From: JAYQKL01 sp965243245
GTDB taxonomy: Bacteria > Pseudomonadota > Alphaproteobacteria > RS24
Length of the DNA: 64,000 bases
Assembly: GCA_965243245.1 (NCBI GenBank)
Contig: OZ251536.1
Span: 186,001 to 250,000 of the forward strand
Reading direction: 5' to 3'
Both the position numbers and the translations under genes were made by a program. The notes under the pieces are model-generated. The model worked only from the letters and a program-made list of their open reading frames with translations. It was not told the DNA's origin and did no database searches. This document shows, piece after piece, positions 1 to 7,788 of the stretch (position 1 is the stretch's first letter; the number at the start of each line of letters is the position of its first letter).

Positions 1-131
1 CCTTCGATAATAAAAAGCGGCCAGATTAAATCATTTGGCGTTAGGTGATTTTGCGCAACCATGCGCCGTGACCAGTCTTGGTGGCGTAGTCTACGCATCC
101 GTGTGGTTGGATATTTTGGGGCATTCGTCAT
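1..131 (-). CDS. hemB: Delta-aminolevulinic acid dehydratase (porphobilinogen synthase), N-terminal part only
   Basis: Partial gene running off the left edge. The reverse strand from the ATG at 131 encodes 43 complete residues containing RMRRLRHQDWSRRMV and then LTPNDLIWPLFIIEG. This is the characteristic start of HemB, which condenses two 5-aminolevulinate molecules to porphobilinogen in haem biosynthesis. The metal site and the catalytic lysines lie outside the window. It is transcribed away from the DUF1295 gene's stop side, and only 85 bases separate the two. The family call is firm because this N-terminal block is well conserved; nothing can be said about the rest of the protein. Confidence 0.85.
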   Translation of the reverse strand, partial: MTNAPKYPTTRMRRLRHQDWSRRMVAQNHLTPNDLIWPLFIIE

Positions 132-216
132 TTAAAATTCCGTAGTAAGAATTATGTAACCGTTTTTGAAGGAAGGTGCAAATATTCCCCCTTATATCAG
201 TGCCTAATATAAGCGT

Positions 217-1023
217 TTAAAAAATTTTCGGCATAAACCGATTTGTCCGTTTCATATAATCTGAAAAGCCCGGTTTGCGCTTGCTAAGAATTTTATCCAG
301 TAAATCTGCGCCTGAAATTTTGACCAGCAGAAAATTCATGATGATGGGGGCAAAAATAAAATATATAGCCAAAGGCGCAATGCTACAACAAATGACCCAA
401 ACGCCCCACCAAAACATGACATCCCCAAAATAGTTTGGATGGCGCGTTCTGCTCCATAAGCCTGTATTGAGGATTTTTCCTTGATTATCTGCATTGGCGC
501 GAAAGCGAACAAGTTGCCAATCGGCGCATGTTTCTATTATCAGTCCGCCAAGTGCTACCACCCCACCGAGCAGAGTGCCGAGCAGAGTGCCGAGCAAGCT
601 GAGTGGTTCGGTTGTTTCATCTGTGTAGGCTAATGCATAGATTACAGGCAGAACAATCAGCCACATGAGGCATCCTTGAAAAAGGAAGACTTTATAAATT
701 GATTGTAGCCAAAAAAGCGGGCGATTTTTACGCATCGCCCGATAGCGGCGGTCTTCTTTGCCTTCTTGCAACCACCGCCAGAATAAATAGCCGCTCAGGC
801 GCAAAGCCCATGCAATGATAATCAAAAGTAAGATAATTTGACTGCCCGACTTTATATTATCTGTAAGCCAGAAAACGCCGATGCTACTTAATCCAAAGCC
901 AAAGCCCCAAAAGTTGTCAATAATGCTGACATCTTTCAAGGGGATAGAGACAACCCAGACAGCCCCCATCATGCAAGCAATGATGAGCGCGCTGGTTAAA
1001 TAGGGTGCAGTTGCTAAATCCAT
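217..1023 (-). CDS. DUF1295 family membrane protein (steroid 5-alpha-reductase/ICMT-like fold)
   Basis: A 268-residue polytopic membrane protein with about six hydrophobic segments. Near residue 195 it carries SRTRHPNYFGDVMFWWG, the conserved C-terminal signature of DUF1295 proteins, which are related to 3-oxo-5-alpha-steroid 4-dehydrogenases and isoprenylcysteine methyltransferases. The substrate is unknown. The ATG at 1023 is preferred over a TTG nine bases upstream, and neither has a clear ribosome-binding site. A 12-bp in-frame tandem repeat (567-602) gives LLGT-LLGT-LLGG inside a membrane segment. The gene stands alone between hemB and the divergent glyA. Confidence 0.7.
   Translation of the reverse strand: MDLATAPYLTSALIIACMMGAVWVVSIPLKDVSIIDNFWGFGFGLSSIGVFWLTDNIKSGSQIILLLIIIAWALRLSGYLFWRWLQEGKEDRRYRAMRKNRPLFWLQSIYKVFLFQGCLMWLIVLPVIYALAYTDETTEPLSLLGTLLGTLLGGVVALGGLIIETCADWQLVRFRANADNQGKILNTGLWSRTRHPNYFGDVMFWWGVWVICCSIAPLAIYFIFAPIIMNFLLVKISGADLLDKILSKRKPGFSDYMKRTNRFMPKIF
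567..602. repeat. 12-bp in-frame tandem repeat inside the DUF1295 gene
   Basis: Two exact copies of CGAGCAGAGTGC (567-578, 579-590) and a degenerate third (591-602). On the coding strand they add LLGT units to a transmembrane segment. Confidence 0.75.
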
Positions 1024-1173
1024 GAAACCCAATATAGTGCAAATAAATTAAGCTGTGTGAATAATCTTGTTTTTTCACTGGTAATTTTTATATTTATAGT
1101 GCAATAGATTTCAAATAATTACTATATATGGTATTTTCCAAAGCCCCATAACCCGCTATATTTCGGGGCACCC

Positions 1174-1215
1174 GATTTTGGGCGCGAGATTTTGAACATG
1201 AGATTTTAGGCATGA
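1174..1215. repeat. 14-bp tandem repeat in the glyA leader
   Basis: Three imperfect 14-base units (GATTTTGGGCGCGA, GATTTTGAACATGA, GATTTTAGGCATGA) sit directly upstream of the glyA start at 1227. The last unit runs into the AAAGGTCAG segment that holds the ribosome-binding site. Confidence 0.65.
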
Positions 1216-1226
1216 AAGGTCAGTAA

Positions 1227-2534
1227 ATGTCTGCAACAGAGAAAACAGCTTTAGACACTGAAAGTAATAACTTTTTTCATCAGCCCCTTAGTGAAAGAGA
1301 CGCTGATATTGCGGCGGCAATTGCTTTGGAGCTTTCACGACAGCAGAATCAAATTGAATTGATTGCTTCGGAGAATATTGTTTCCAAAGCTGTTTTGGAA
1401 GCACAAGGGTCGATTATGACAAATAAATATGCTGAGGGGTATTCGGGGCGGCGTTATTATGGCGGCTGTGAATTTGTTGATATTGCTGAAAACCTTGCGC
1501 TTGAACGGGTTAAGAAACTCTATAATTGCACTTATGCGAATGTCCAGCCTCATTCTGGTTCGCAAGCCAATCAAGCGGTTATGCAGGCTTTATTGCAACC
1601 CGGTGATACTATTTTGGGCATGAGTCTTGCCGCCGGTGGTCATCTGACACATGGGGCGGCACCAAATCAGTCTGGTAAATGGTTTAACGCCGTGCAATAT
1701 GGCGTGCGCCGCGATGATCATCTGATTGACTTTGAGGAAGTCGAAACATTAGCAAAAGAACATAAGCCAAAATTGATTATTGCGGGGGGCTCGGCTTATC
1801 CGCGTATTATTGACTTTAAAAAATTCCGTGAAATAGCCGACCTAATTGGAGCTTATCTGTTGGTTGATATGGCGCATATTGCTGGTCTGGTTGCGGCCGG
1901 AGCGCATCCGAGCCCGTTGCCATATGCAGATGCGATAACAACCACAACACATAAAACGCTACGGGGTCCACGCGGTGGATTGATTTTGTCCAATGATGAG
2001 GCCCTTGGCAAAAAGTTTAACTCAGCTATTTTTCCGGGTATTCAAGGCGGGCCGCTCATGCATGTTATTGCGGCCAAGGCGGTGGCTTTTGGGGAAGCCT
2101 TGAGACCTGATTTTAAATCATATATTCAGCAAGTTGTTAAGAATGCTAAGGCCCTGGCGCAAAGCCTCAAAGGGCATGGGTTTGATATTGTTTCGGGGGG
2201 GACGGAAAATCACCTCGTGCTGGTTGATTTGCGCCCTAAGGGGGTCACCGGAAAAATGGCTGAAGAGGCTATGGAGCGTGCGTTTATTACTTGTAATAAA
2301 AATGCTATTCCGTTTGATCCTGAAAAACCAATGATTACATCGGGTGTGCGGCTTGGCACGCCTGCGGCGACGTCACGCGGGTTTGGGGTGGTCGAGTTTC
2401 AGCAAGTAGGCGATTTAATCGCCGAGGCTCTGGAGGGCGTGGCTCATAATGCAAGCCGTCAAACGTCAGAAATCGAAGCCACTATACGCGATAAGGTTAT
2501 CGCTTTGTGCCAACGGTTTCCGATTTATAATTGA
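1227..2534 (+). CDS. glyA: Serine hydroxymethyltransferase
   Basis: A 435-residue PLP enzyme that interconverts serine and glycine with tetrahydrofolate, feeding the one-carbon pool. The PLP-lysine motif TTTTHKTLRGPRGG is present with the lysine at residue 243. YSGRRYYGG (72-80) and the folate/PLP-site sequence ASENIVS near 48 are also intact. Length matches the family. The ATG at 1227 follows a GAAAGGTCAG ribosome-binding segment. nrdR starts 13 bases after the stop, the common alphaproteobacterial glyA-nrdR pair that leads into the riboflavin genes. There are no missing key residues. Confidence 0.97.
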   Translation: MSATEKTALDTESNNFFHQPLSERDADIAAAIALELSRQQNQIELIASENIVSKAVLEAQGSIMTNKYAEGYSGRRYYGGCEFVDIAENLALERVKKLYNCTYANVQPHSGSQANQAVMQALLQPGDTILGMSLAAGGHLTHGAAPNQSGKWFNAVQYGVRRDDHLIDFEEVETLAKEHKPKLIIAGGSAYPRIIDFKKFREIADLIGAYLLVDMAHIAGLVAAGAHPSPLPYADAITTTTHKTLRGPRGGLILSNDEALGKKFNSAIFPGIQGGPLMHVIAAKAVAFGEALRPDFKSYIQQVVKNAKALAQSLKGHGFDIVSGGTENHLVLVDLRPKGVTGKMAEEAMERAFITCNKNAIPFDPEKPMITSGVRLGTPAATSRGFGVVEFQQVGDLIAEALEGVAHNASRQTSEIEATIRDKVIALCQRFPIYN

Positions 2535-2547
2535 GGCGGATTTTATC

Positions 2548-3015
2548 ATGCGATGCCCATATTGTAGTAACAACGACACACAGGTCAAAGACAGCCGTCC
2601 GACAGAAGATAATTCGGTTATTCGGCGGCGGCGTCACTGCACTGATTGCGGGGGGCGGTTTACAACATTTGAACGTATTCAATTGCGTGAACTGATTATT
2701 GTTAAAAACTCAGGACGCAAAGTGCCATTTGACCGCGATAAGCTTATGCGTTCTGTGCAAATTGCTCTGCGCAAACGCCCCGTTGAACACGAACGTATTG
2801 AGCGTATGGTGAGTGGCATTGTGAGGCGCATGGAAAATTTTGGTGAAGCTGAGATTCCAGCAAAAATGCTCGGCGAGATGGTCATGGAAGGGCTTTTTAC
2901 ACTTGATCAGGTTGGTTATGTGCGTTTTGCTTCGGTTTACAGAGATTTCCGTGAGGCAAAGGATTTCGAGAACTTCCTTGTTGAAATGCCCGAAAAACAA
3001 AAATTTGATAATTAG
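2548..3015 (+). CDS. nrdR: Transcriptional repressor NrdR
   Basis: A 155-residue nucleotide-sensing repressor of ribonucleotide reductase genes. It starts with the zinc ribbon: Cys3 and Cys6 in MRCPYC, then Cys31 and Cys34 in CTDCGGRF. An ATP-cone domain follows from about residue 46 to 136 (VKNSGRKVPFDRDKL onward). The reading frame is open 33 codons further upstream into glyA. The ATG at 2548 is chosen because the zinc ribbon begins immediately at it in all known members. It probably shares a transcript with glyA. Confidence 0.97.
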   Translation: MRCPYCSNNDTQVKDSRPTEDNSVIRRRRHCTDCGGRFTTFERIQLRELIIVKNSGRKVPFDRDKLMRSVQIALRKRPVEHERIERMVSGIVRRMENFGEAEIPAKMLGEMVMEGLFTLDQVGYVRFASVYRDFREAKDFENFLVEMPEKQKFDN

Positions 3016-3048
3016 ATTCTGGGCTTAATAAGCTTGGGCGGCAAGTAA

Positions 3049-4089
3049 GTGAAAAACCACGAAGATATAATTTATATGAATCGCGCTTTAAGGCTTGCCC
3101 GTAAGGGGCTAGGGCAAGTGGCACCTAATCCGTCTGTTGGATGTCTTATTGTGCGCGATGGCTGTGTTATCGCACAAGGGCGCACGCAAATAGGCGGCCG
3201 CCCTCACGCCGAGACGAGGGCCATTCAAATGGCACTGGCGGAACAATCTAGCAAATATTCTGACTTATCCGGCGCCGTCGCTTATGTGACCCTTGAGCCA
3301 TGTGCGCATCAAGGCAAGACGCCGCCTTGTACGCGAGCACTCATAGAAAGCGGCATTTCGCGGGTTGTTATTGCGATGATTGACCCGGATGAACGGGTGA
3401 ACGGGCGCGCCATTATGAGACTTAAAAAAGCCGGAATCCATGTGACAACAGGGGTTTGCGAAAATGAAGCGGCGAGCTTAAATGCTGGTTTTATTTTGAA
3501 GGTCACGCAGCGGCGTCCCTTGGTGACGCTTAAAATAGCGATTAGCCGCAATGGTATGATGCGCAAAGCTAGAGGCACGAATTTGGCTATTACATCTGAG
3601 CAAGCGCAACGGTGGGTGCATTTAATGCGCGCAGAGCATGACGCCATTTTGATAGGTGCGGGTACATTTAAGCATGATAAGCCATTATTGACCTGTAGAT
3701 TGGCGGGCATGGCGGCTTATAGCCCAAAACGCTATATTGCTTCGACAAAAAGCTTGACGCTGAGCGATTTGACGGGGTGGGAGGTGTTGCCTCATGCTTT
3801 GCCGCAAAAAATATTAGAACAGCTTGCCGATGACGGCATTACGCGGTTAATGCTTGAAGGGGGGCCGAGGCTTGCTAAGGCATTTTTAGAGGCTGGTTTG
3901 GTGGATAGATTGGTTGTTTTCCAAGCTCCATTTGACTTGCCGACTAATATTGACGCGCTTGATCTGCCGACGCAAAGCGATTTGCAGTTTATGGGCATTG
4001 AAAATTTAAGCCAATCAGTCAAATTCATACATATATCCCAACAAGACTGTGCGCCAGATATGATGCACGTCTATGAGGCAAGAGATTAG
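3049..4089 (+). CDS. ribD: Bifunctional diaminohydroxyphosphoribosylaminopyrimidine deaminase / 5-amino-6-(5-phosphoribosylamino)uracil reductase
   Basis: A 346-residue enzyme carrying the second and third steps of riboflavin synthesis. The N-terminal deaminase domain shows the zinc site HAE (His53-Glu55) and PCAHQGKTPPC (Cys85, Cys94). The C-terminal half is a RibD-type reductase with LEGGPRLAKAFLEAGLVD. A GTG start at 3049 is used so that the usual HED...MNRAL N-terminus is included; an ATG at 3076 is the alternative. It heads the rib block and ends one base before ribE starts. Confidence 0.93.
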   Translation: MKNHEDIIYMNRALRLARKGLGQVAPNPSVGCLIVRDGCVIAQGRTQIGGRPHAETRAIQMALAEQSSKYSDLSGAVAYVTLEPCAHQGKTPPCTRALIESGISRVVIAMIDPDERVNGRAIMRLKKAGIHVTTGVCENEAASLNAGFILKVTQRRPLVTLKIAISRNGMMRKARGTNLAITSEQAQRWVHLMRAEHDAILIGAGTFKHDKPLLTCRLAGMAAYSPKRYIASTKSLTLSDLTGWEVLPHALPQKILEQLADDGITRLMLEGGPRLAKAFLEAGLVDRLVVFQAPFDLPTNIDALDLPTQSDLQFMGIENLSQSVKFIHISQQDCAPDMMHVYEARD

Positions 4090-4090
4090 T

Positions 4091-4699
4091 ATGTTTACTG
4101 GAATTATCACGGACATTGGAACCATTCGCGCATTAGAGCTGCGCGGGGATACTTATTATCAGGTTTCGACGCGCTATGAGGTTGACGATATTCAAATTGG
4201 TGCATCGATTGCTCATTCGGGCGTTTGTCTTACAGTGCTGGATAAGGGACGTGATGATAAGGGCAATTGGTTTGGGGTTGAGGCATCCAAAGAGACGCGC
4301 AATGTGACAATGGCGGGTGAGTGGCGGCTTGGCACTCAGCTTAATTTGGAACGCTCTTTGAAAATGGGCGATGAGCTTGGCGGCCATATTGTAAGTGGCC
4401 ATGTGGATGGCATAGCCATAGTCAAAGCGATACGCGCACAAGGCAATAGCAAAATATTTAGCTTAGAAGTGGCGGCTGAATTATCTTGTTTTATTGCCGC
4501 CAAAGGTTCAGTAACGCTTAATGGAACGTCCTTGACTGTAAATGAAGTTGATGGCAATTGCTTTGAGGTCAATTTAATTGCCCATACACAAGCTGTCACG
4601 ACATGGGGTGTCACTCAGGCGGGTGATAAAATTAATCTCGAGATTGATGTGCTGGCACGCTATGTTGCGCGCCTAGCGCAAACGCTGACTAAGGTTTGA
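4091..4699 (+). CDS. ribE: Riboflavin synthase, alpha subunit
   Basis: A 202-residue protein that dismutates two 6,7-dimethyl-8-ribityllumazine molecules into riboflavin. It begins with the diagnostic MFTGIITDIG and has the two tandem lumazine-binding barrels. The second barrel is marked by GGHIVSGHVDG near residue 100. The start is placed at 4091, one base after the ribD stop, because MFTGI is the universal N-terminus. It is the second gene of the ribD-ribE-ribBX-ribH operon. Confidence 0.95.
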   Translation: MFTGIITDIGTIRALELRGDTYYQVSTRYEVDDIQIGASIAHSGVCLTVLDKGRDDKGNWFGVEASKETRNVTMAGEWRLGTQLNLERSLKMGDELGGHIVSGHVDGIAIVKAIRAQGNSKIFSLEVAAELSCFIAAKGSVTLNGTSLTVNEVDGNCFEVNLIAHTQAVTTWGVTQAGDKINLEIDVLARYVARLAQTLTKV

Positions 4700-4711
4700 G
4701 GCAATTAAATA

Positions 4712-5836
4712 ATGACTGAATATAAACAATTTATTTCTCCGATTGAGGATATTATTGAAGATGTTAGGAATGGCAAAATAATTGTTCTTGTGGACGCTGA
4801 AGACCGTGAGAATGAAGGTGATTTGATTATTCCGGCGCAAATGGCGACCCCTGAGGGGATTAATTTTATGGCGAAATATGGGCGCGGCTTGATCTGTCTT
4901 GCGCTGAATGAGGCGCGGGCAAAAGATCTTGAACTTGAGTTTATGTCTTCTAAAAACCGCTCGCGCCATCAAACAGCTTTCACTATCTCGATTGAAGCAC
5001 GTGAGGGAATCTCAACAGGCATTTCTGCACATGATAGAGCGCATACTATTTCTGTTGCTATTGACCCGACCAAAAACGTAACCGATATTGTCTCGCCGGG
5101 GCATGTGTTTCCCTTAGTGGCGCGTGAGGGGGGAACACTCGTGCGCGCAGGGCACACCGAAGCGGCGGTTGATCTTTCACGCTTGGCAGGGCTCTATCCA
5201 GCTGGGGTGATTTGCGAGATCATGAATGATGATGGCACGATGGCACGGCTTCCAGATCTTGTGAAATTTGCCCAGTTACACGGTCTCAAGCTTGGGACAA
5301 TTGCCGATTTAATTGCTTATCGGCGCAAAAATGATGAGCTGGTTGAACGTATTCAAGAAACTGACCTTAATCTGATTTATGGCGGTGATTTCAAAAGCAT
5401 TGTTTTCAAAAATAAAGTTGAAAATGAAGAACATATTGCGTTTATCAAAGGTGATATTTCAGGGGATGAACCCGTTCTTGTGCGTATGCATGCCGAAAAT
5501 ATCCTATTGGACTTGTTCCAAAATAATGTTCCCAAAGCGCAAACTTTAAGCAAGTCGTTAAAAATCATCGGTGAAGAGGGACGCGGCGTGCTGGTGCTGA
5601 TACGCAATACCTCGCCGACACCTTTTAGCGACCAGATGCTGCCAAAAGAAAAGGGCGGCAAATCAGTAGAGCTTCGTGAGTATGGTGTCGGTGCACAGAT
5701 TATTTCCAATTTAGGATTGAAAAAAATAGAGCTTCTCTCAAACACCCCTCGAACGATTGTTGCGCTTGAGGGATATGGTATAGAAGTGACAGGACAGCGT
5801 CCGATTTTCACTAATAAAAAACCACAAAAATCATGA
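4712..5836 (+). CDS. ribB: RibBX: 3,4-dihydroxy-2-butanone-4-phosphate synthase fused to a degenerate GTP cyclohydrolase II-like domain
   Basis: A 374-residue two-domain protein. Residues 1 to about 205 are RibB, with the acidic DRENEGD motif and RAGHTEAAVDL, making the four-carbon unit of the lumazine ring. Residues from about 215 align in layout with GTP cyclohydrolase II. However, the cysteine triad expected after the arginine-histidine stretch (LVRMHAENILLDLF here) is absent, and no other cysteine cluster replaces it. Catalytic RibA activity is therefore unlikely. RibB proteins with a dead RibA-like tail are known in Proteobacteria as RibBX. The stop overlaps the ribH start (ATGA). Confidence 0.88.
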   Translation: MTEYKQFISPIEDIIEDVRNGKIIVLVDAEDRENEGDLIIPAQMATPEGINFMAKYGRGLICLALNEARAKDLELEFMSSKNRSRHQTAFTISIEAREGISTGISAHDRAHTISVAIDPTKNVTDIVSPGHVFPLVAREGGTLVRAGHTEAAVDLSRLAGLYPAGVICEIMNDDGTMARLPDLVKFAQLHGLKLGTIADLIAYRRKNDELVERIQETDLNLIYGGDFKSIVFKNKVENEEHIAFIKGDISGDEPVLVRMHAENILLDLFQNNVPKAQTLSKSLKIIGEEGRGVLVLIRNTSPTPFSDQMLPKEKGGKSVELREYGVGAQIISNLGLKKIELLSNTPRTIVALEGYGIEVTGQRPIFTNKKPQKS

Positions 5837-6273
5837 GTAAAAAAATTCTGCTCATTAAAGCTTCCCTTTACAAAGATTTGACGCAAGCTCTGGCTGAGGG
5901 AGCTATAAAAGTGCTTGAAGAGGCAAATTATTCATATGAATGTATTGATGTGTCGGGCGTTTTGGAAATCCCGCCCGCGATTCATTACGCCGCCAAGAGT
6001 CAGCATGACTATGATGGATATGTGGCGCTGGGTGTCGTGATTCGCGGTGAAACCACACATTATGATACGGTTTGTAATGAAAGTGCCCGCGCTCTTATGG
6101 ATCTTGGCGTGCAATATGGCTTGCCAATTGGCAATGGTATTCAGACTGTCGAAAATGAAAAACAAGCATGGGAAAGATGCGATAAAGCGAAAAAAAATAA
6201 AGGCGGCGGCGCGGCAACGGCTTGTTTACGGTTAATTGATGTGCGTGAGCAAATGTCTGGAATAAGCTCATGA
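5833..6273 (+). CDS. ribH: 6,7-dimethyl-8-ribityllumazine synthase
   Basis: A 146-residue lumazine synthase joining the products of RibD and RibB. GVVIRGETTHYDTVCNE carries the conserved phosphate-binding and catalytic histidine region, and LPIGNGIQTVENEKQAWER is the usual C-terminal block. The ATG overlaps the ribBX stop and its own TGA overlaps the nusB ATG, so it lies in a translationally coupled run. Length fits the family. Confidence 0.94.
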   Translation: MSKKILLIKASLYKDLTQALAEGAIKVLEEANYSYECIDVSGVLEIPPAIHYAAKSQHDYDGYVALGVVIRGETTHYDTVCNESARALMDLGVQYGLPIGNGIQTVENEKQAWERCDKAKKNKGGGAATACLRLIDVREQMSGISS

Positions 6274-6740
6274 CGCAAAACAATAAGGGGCACCATGATG
6301 CGCGTTCTGCCTCACGGCTCTTTGCGGTGCAGGCACTTTATCAAATGGACATTGCCAGTTCTGCGCTTGAAGAAACGATTAGTGAATATCTTAATCACAG
6401 GCTTGGTTTGCCGCTAGAAGACATGGAATTACCTGCAGCGGATGCAAGTCACTTTGAGAGCATTTTACGCGGGGTTGTCGAACACCAGCGTTTGATTGAC
6501 CAGCGCGTGAATGATATATTACGCAAAGGGTGGAAATTATCCCGACTGGACAGCATTTTGCGTGCTTTAATGCGCGCCGGCGCGTATGAAATATTATGCC
6601 GTGATGATGTGCCGCCCAATGTTGTGGCATCTGAATATACGGATATGGCGCATGCTTTTTTTGATGGTTCTGAAGCGGGTATGGCAAATGCGTTGCTTAA
6701 CAGATTAATAGAGGAAAAAGCTCAAAATTCAGTTTTATGA
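6270..6740 (+). CDS. nusB: Transcription antitermination factor NusB
   Basis: A 156-residue all-helical RNA-binding protein that works with NusE (S10) in rRNA antitermination. Recognised by ARSASRLFAVQALYQMD at the N-terminus and by SILRALMRAGAYEIL and VVASEYTDMAHAFF towards the C-terminus. The start overlaps the ribH stop (ATGA). The ribH-nusB-thiL order is widespread in Proteobacteria. Confidence 0.94.
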   Translation: MTQNNKGHHDARSASRLFAVQALYQMDIASSALEETISEYLNHRLGLPLEDMELPAADASHFESILRGVVEHQRLIDQRVNDILRKGWKLSRLDSILRALMRAGAYEILCRDDVPPNVVASEYTDMAHAFFDGSEAGMANALLNRLIEEKAQNSVL

Positions 6741-6750
6741 AGTGGTTAAT

Positions 6751-7671
6751 ATGAAGGAATTTGATTTTATTGCAAAATATTTTGCGCCTCTGTCAGATTC
6801 TTTAAGTGGTTTAAACTTAAAAGATGATGCCGCTTGTTTAACGCCGCCAACTGGTAAAGACCTTATCATTACGACAGATACGCTGGTTGAGGGGGTTCAT
6901 TATTTAGCGGGTACAAGCCCTGCCGATGTGGCGATAAAGCTGGTTGGGGTGAATTTGTCTGACCTTGCGGCTAAGGGAGCAAAACCGCTTGGTTGTTTTT
7001 TGAATTTCACCCCTGTGACGCCAGATGAAAACTGGGTTGCGGCTTTTGCTCAGGCGTTTGGAGAACAGCTCAAGCATTATGATTTTTTACTCATGGGAGG
7101 AGATAGTGCTGTGCATCCGAGCCAAGCTGTTTTTTCTTTGACTGTTTTTGGTGTGGTGAAGCGGGGGGGCATGGTCAAACGAGCGGGCGCAAAAGCAGGC
7201 GACATTATTTATGTAAGCGGGTGCATCGGGGCTGGCGGGTTGGGACTCCAAGATGCAAAAGATCGAAAAGACACCGCTTTTTCTCGCCATTACCTGCGCC
7301 CGCAACCGCTTTTGGCATTAGGTCAAGCACTGGCGCCTCATATTTCGGCCGCCATTGATATGTCGGATGGTTTGCTGGCTGATTTAGGGCATATTTGCAA
7401 AGCCTCAGATTGTGCCGCCGACATCAGGCTACAAGATATACCGCTTGCAAAGCCTCAATATGAGCGTATGTTTCAGCTGAGTTGCGGCGATGATTATCAA
7501 TTGATTTTTACAACAGCACAGAAAAACCAAACCATAATTGAAAAAATTGCCCATCAGCAAGGTGTTTTGCTGACCCCGATAGGGCAAATAAGCAAAAATA
7601 AAAAAAATGGCCTCTATGATGAGACAGGTAAAAAAATTGAGCTTACGCGTTCAGGCTGGACGCATTACTGA
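6751..7671 (+). CDS. thiL: Thiamine-monophosphate kinase
   Basis: A 306-residue AIR-synthase-fold kinase that makes thiamine diphosphate from thiamine monophosphate. Metal/ATP-binding motifs are visible: DDAA near residue 24, TTDTLVEGVHY, GGDSAVHP and DMSDGLLADLGHI. The ATG at 6751 gives the usual MxEFDxIAKYFAP start; a GTG at 6742 would add three residues. It begins 10 bases after nusB and closes the glyA-to-thiL run. A T-rich stretch follows the stop, but no convincing hairpin was found. Confidence 0.93.
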   Translation: MKEFDFIAKYFAPLSDSLSGLNLKDDAACLTPPTGKDLIITTDTLVEGVHYLAGTSPADVAIKLVGVNLSDLAAKGAKPLGCFLNFTPVTPDENWVAAFAQAFGEQLKHYDFLLMGGDSAVHPSQAVFSLTVFGVVKRGGMVKRAGAKAGDIIYVSGCIGAGGLGLQDAKDRKDTAFSRHYLRPQPLLALGQALAPHISAAIDMSDGLLADLGHICKASDCAADIRLQDIPLAKPQYERMFQLSCGDDYQLIFTTAQKNQTIIEKIAHQQGVLLTPIGQISKNKKNGLYDETGKKIELTRSGWTHY

Positions 7672-7788
7672 TTTTTTGAATTTTTTTTAAGAAAAAGTTG
7701 CCTTTTTCATCATTTTTTGGCAGGTTCTGCAAATTAGTGAAAGGGATAGTTTTCGTCTATCTTTAAACATCATAAAAGGAATAAATAA

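Noticed and set aside
1033..1226. Riboswitch upstream of glyA
   Set aside because: Short inverted repeats and a 14-bp repeat are present, but no conserved aptamer core could be identified by eye.
4712..5836. Fully functional bifunctional RibBA
   Set aside because: The zinc-binding cysteines of the GTP cyclohydrolase II domain are missing, so it is reported as RibBX.
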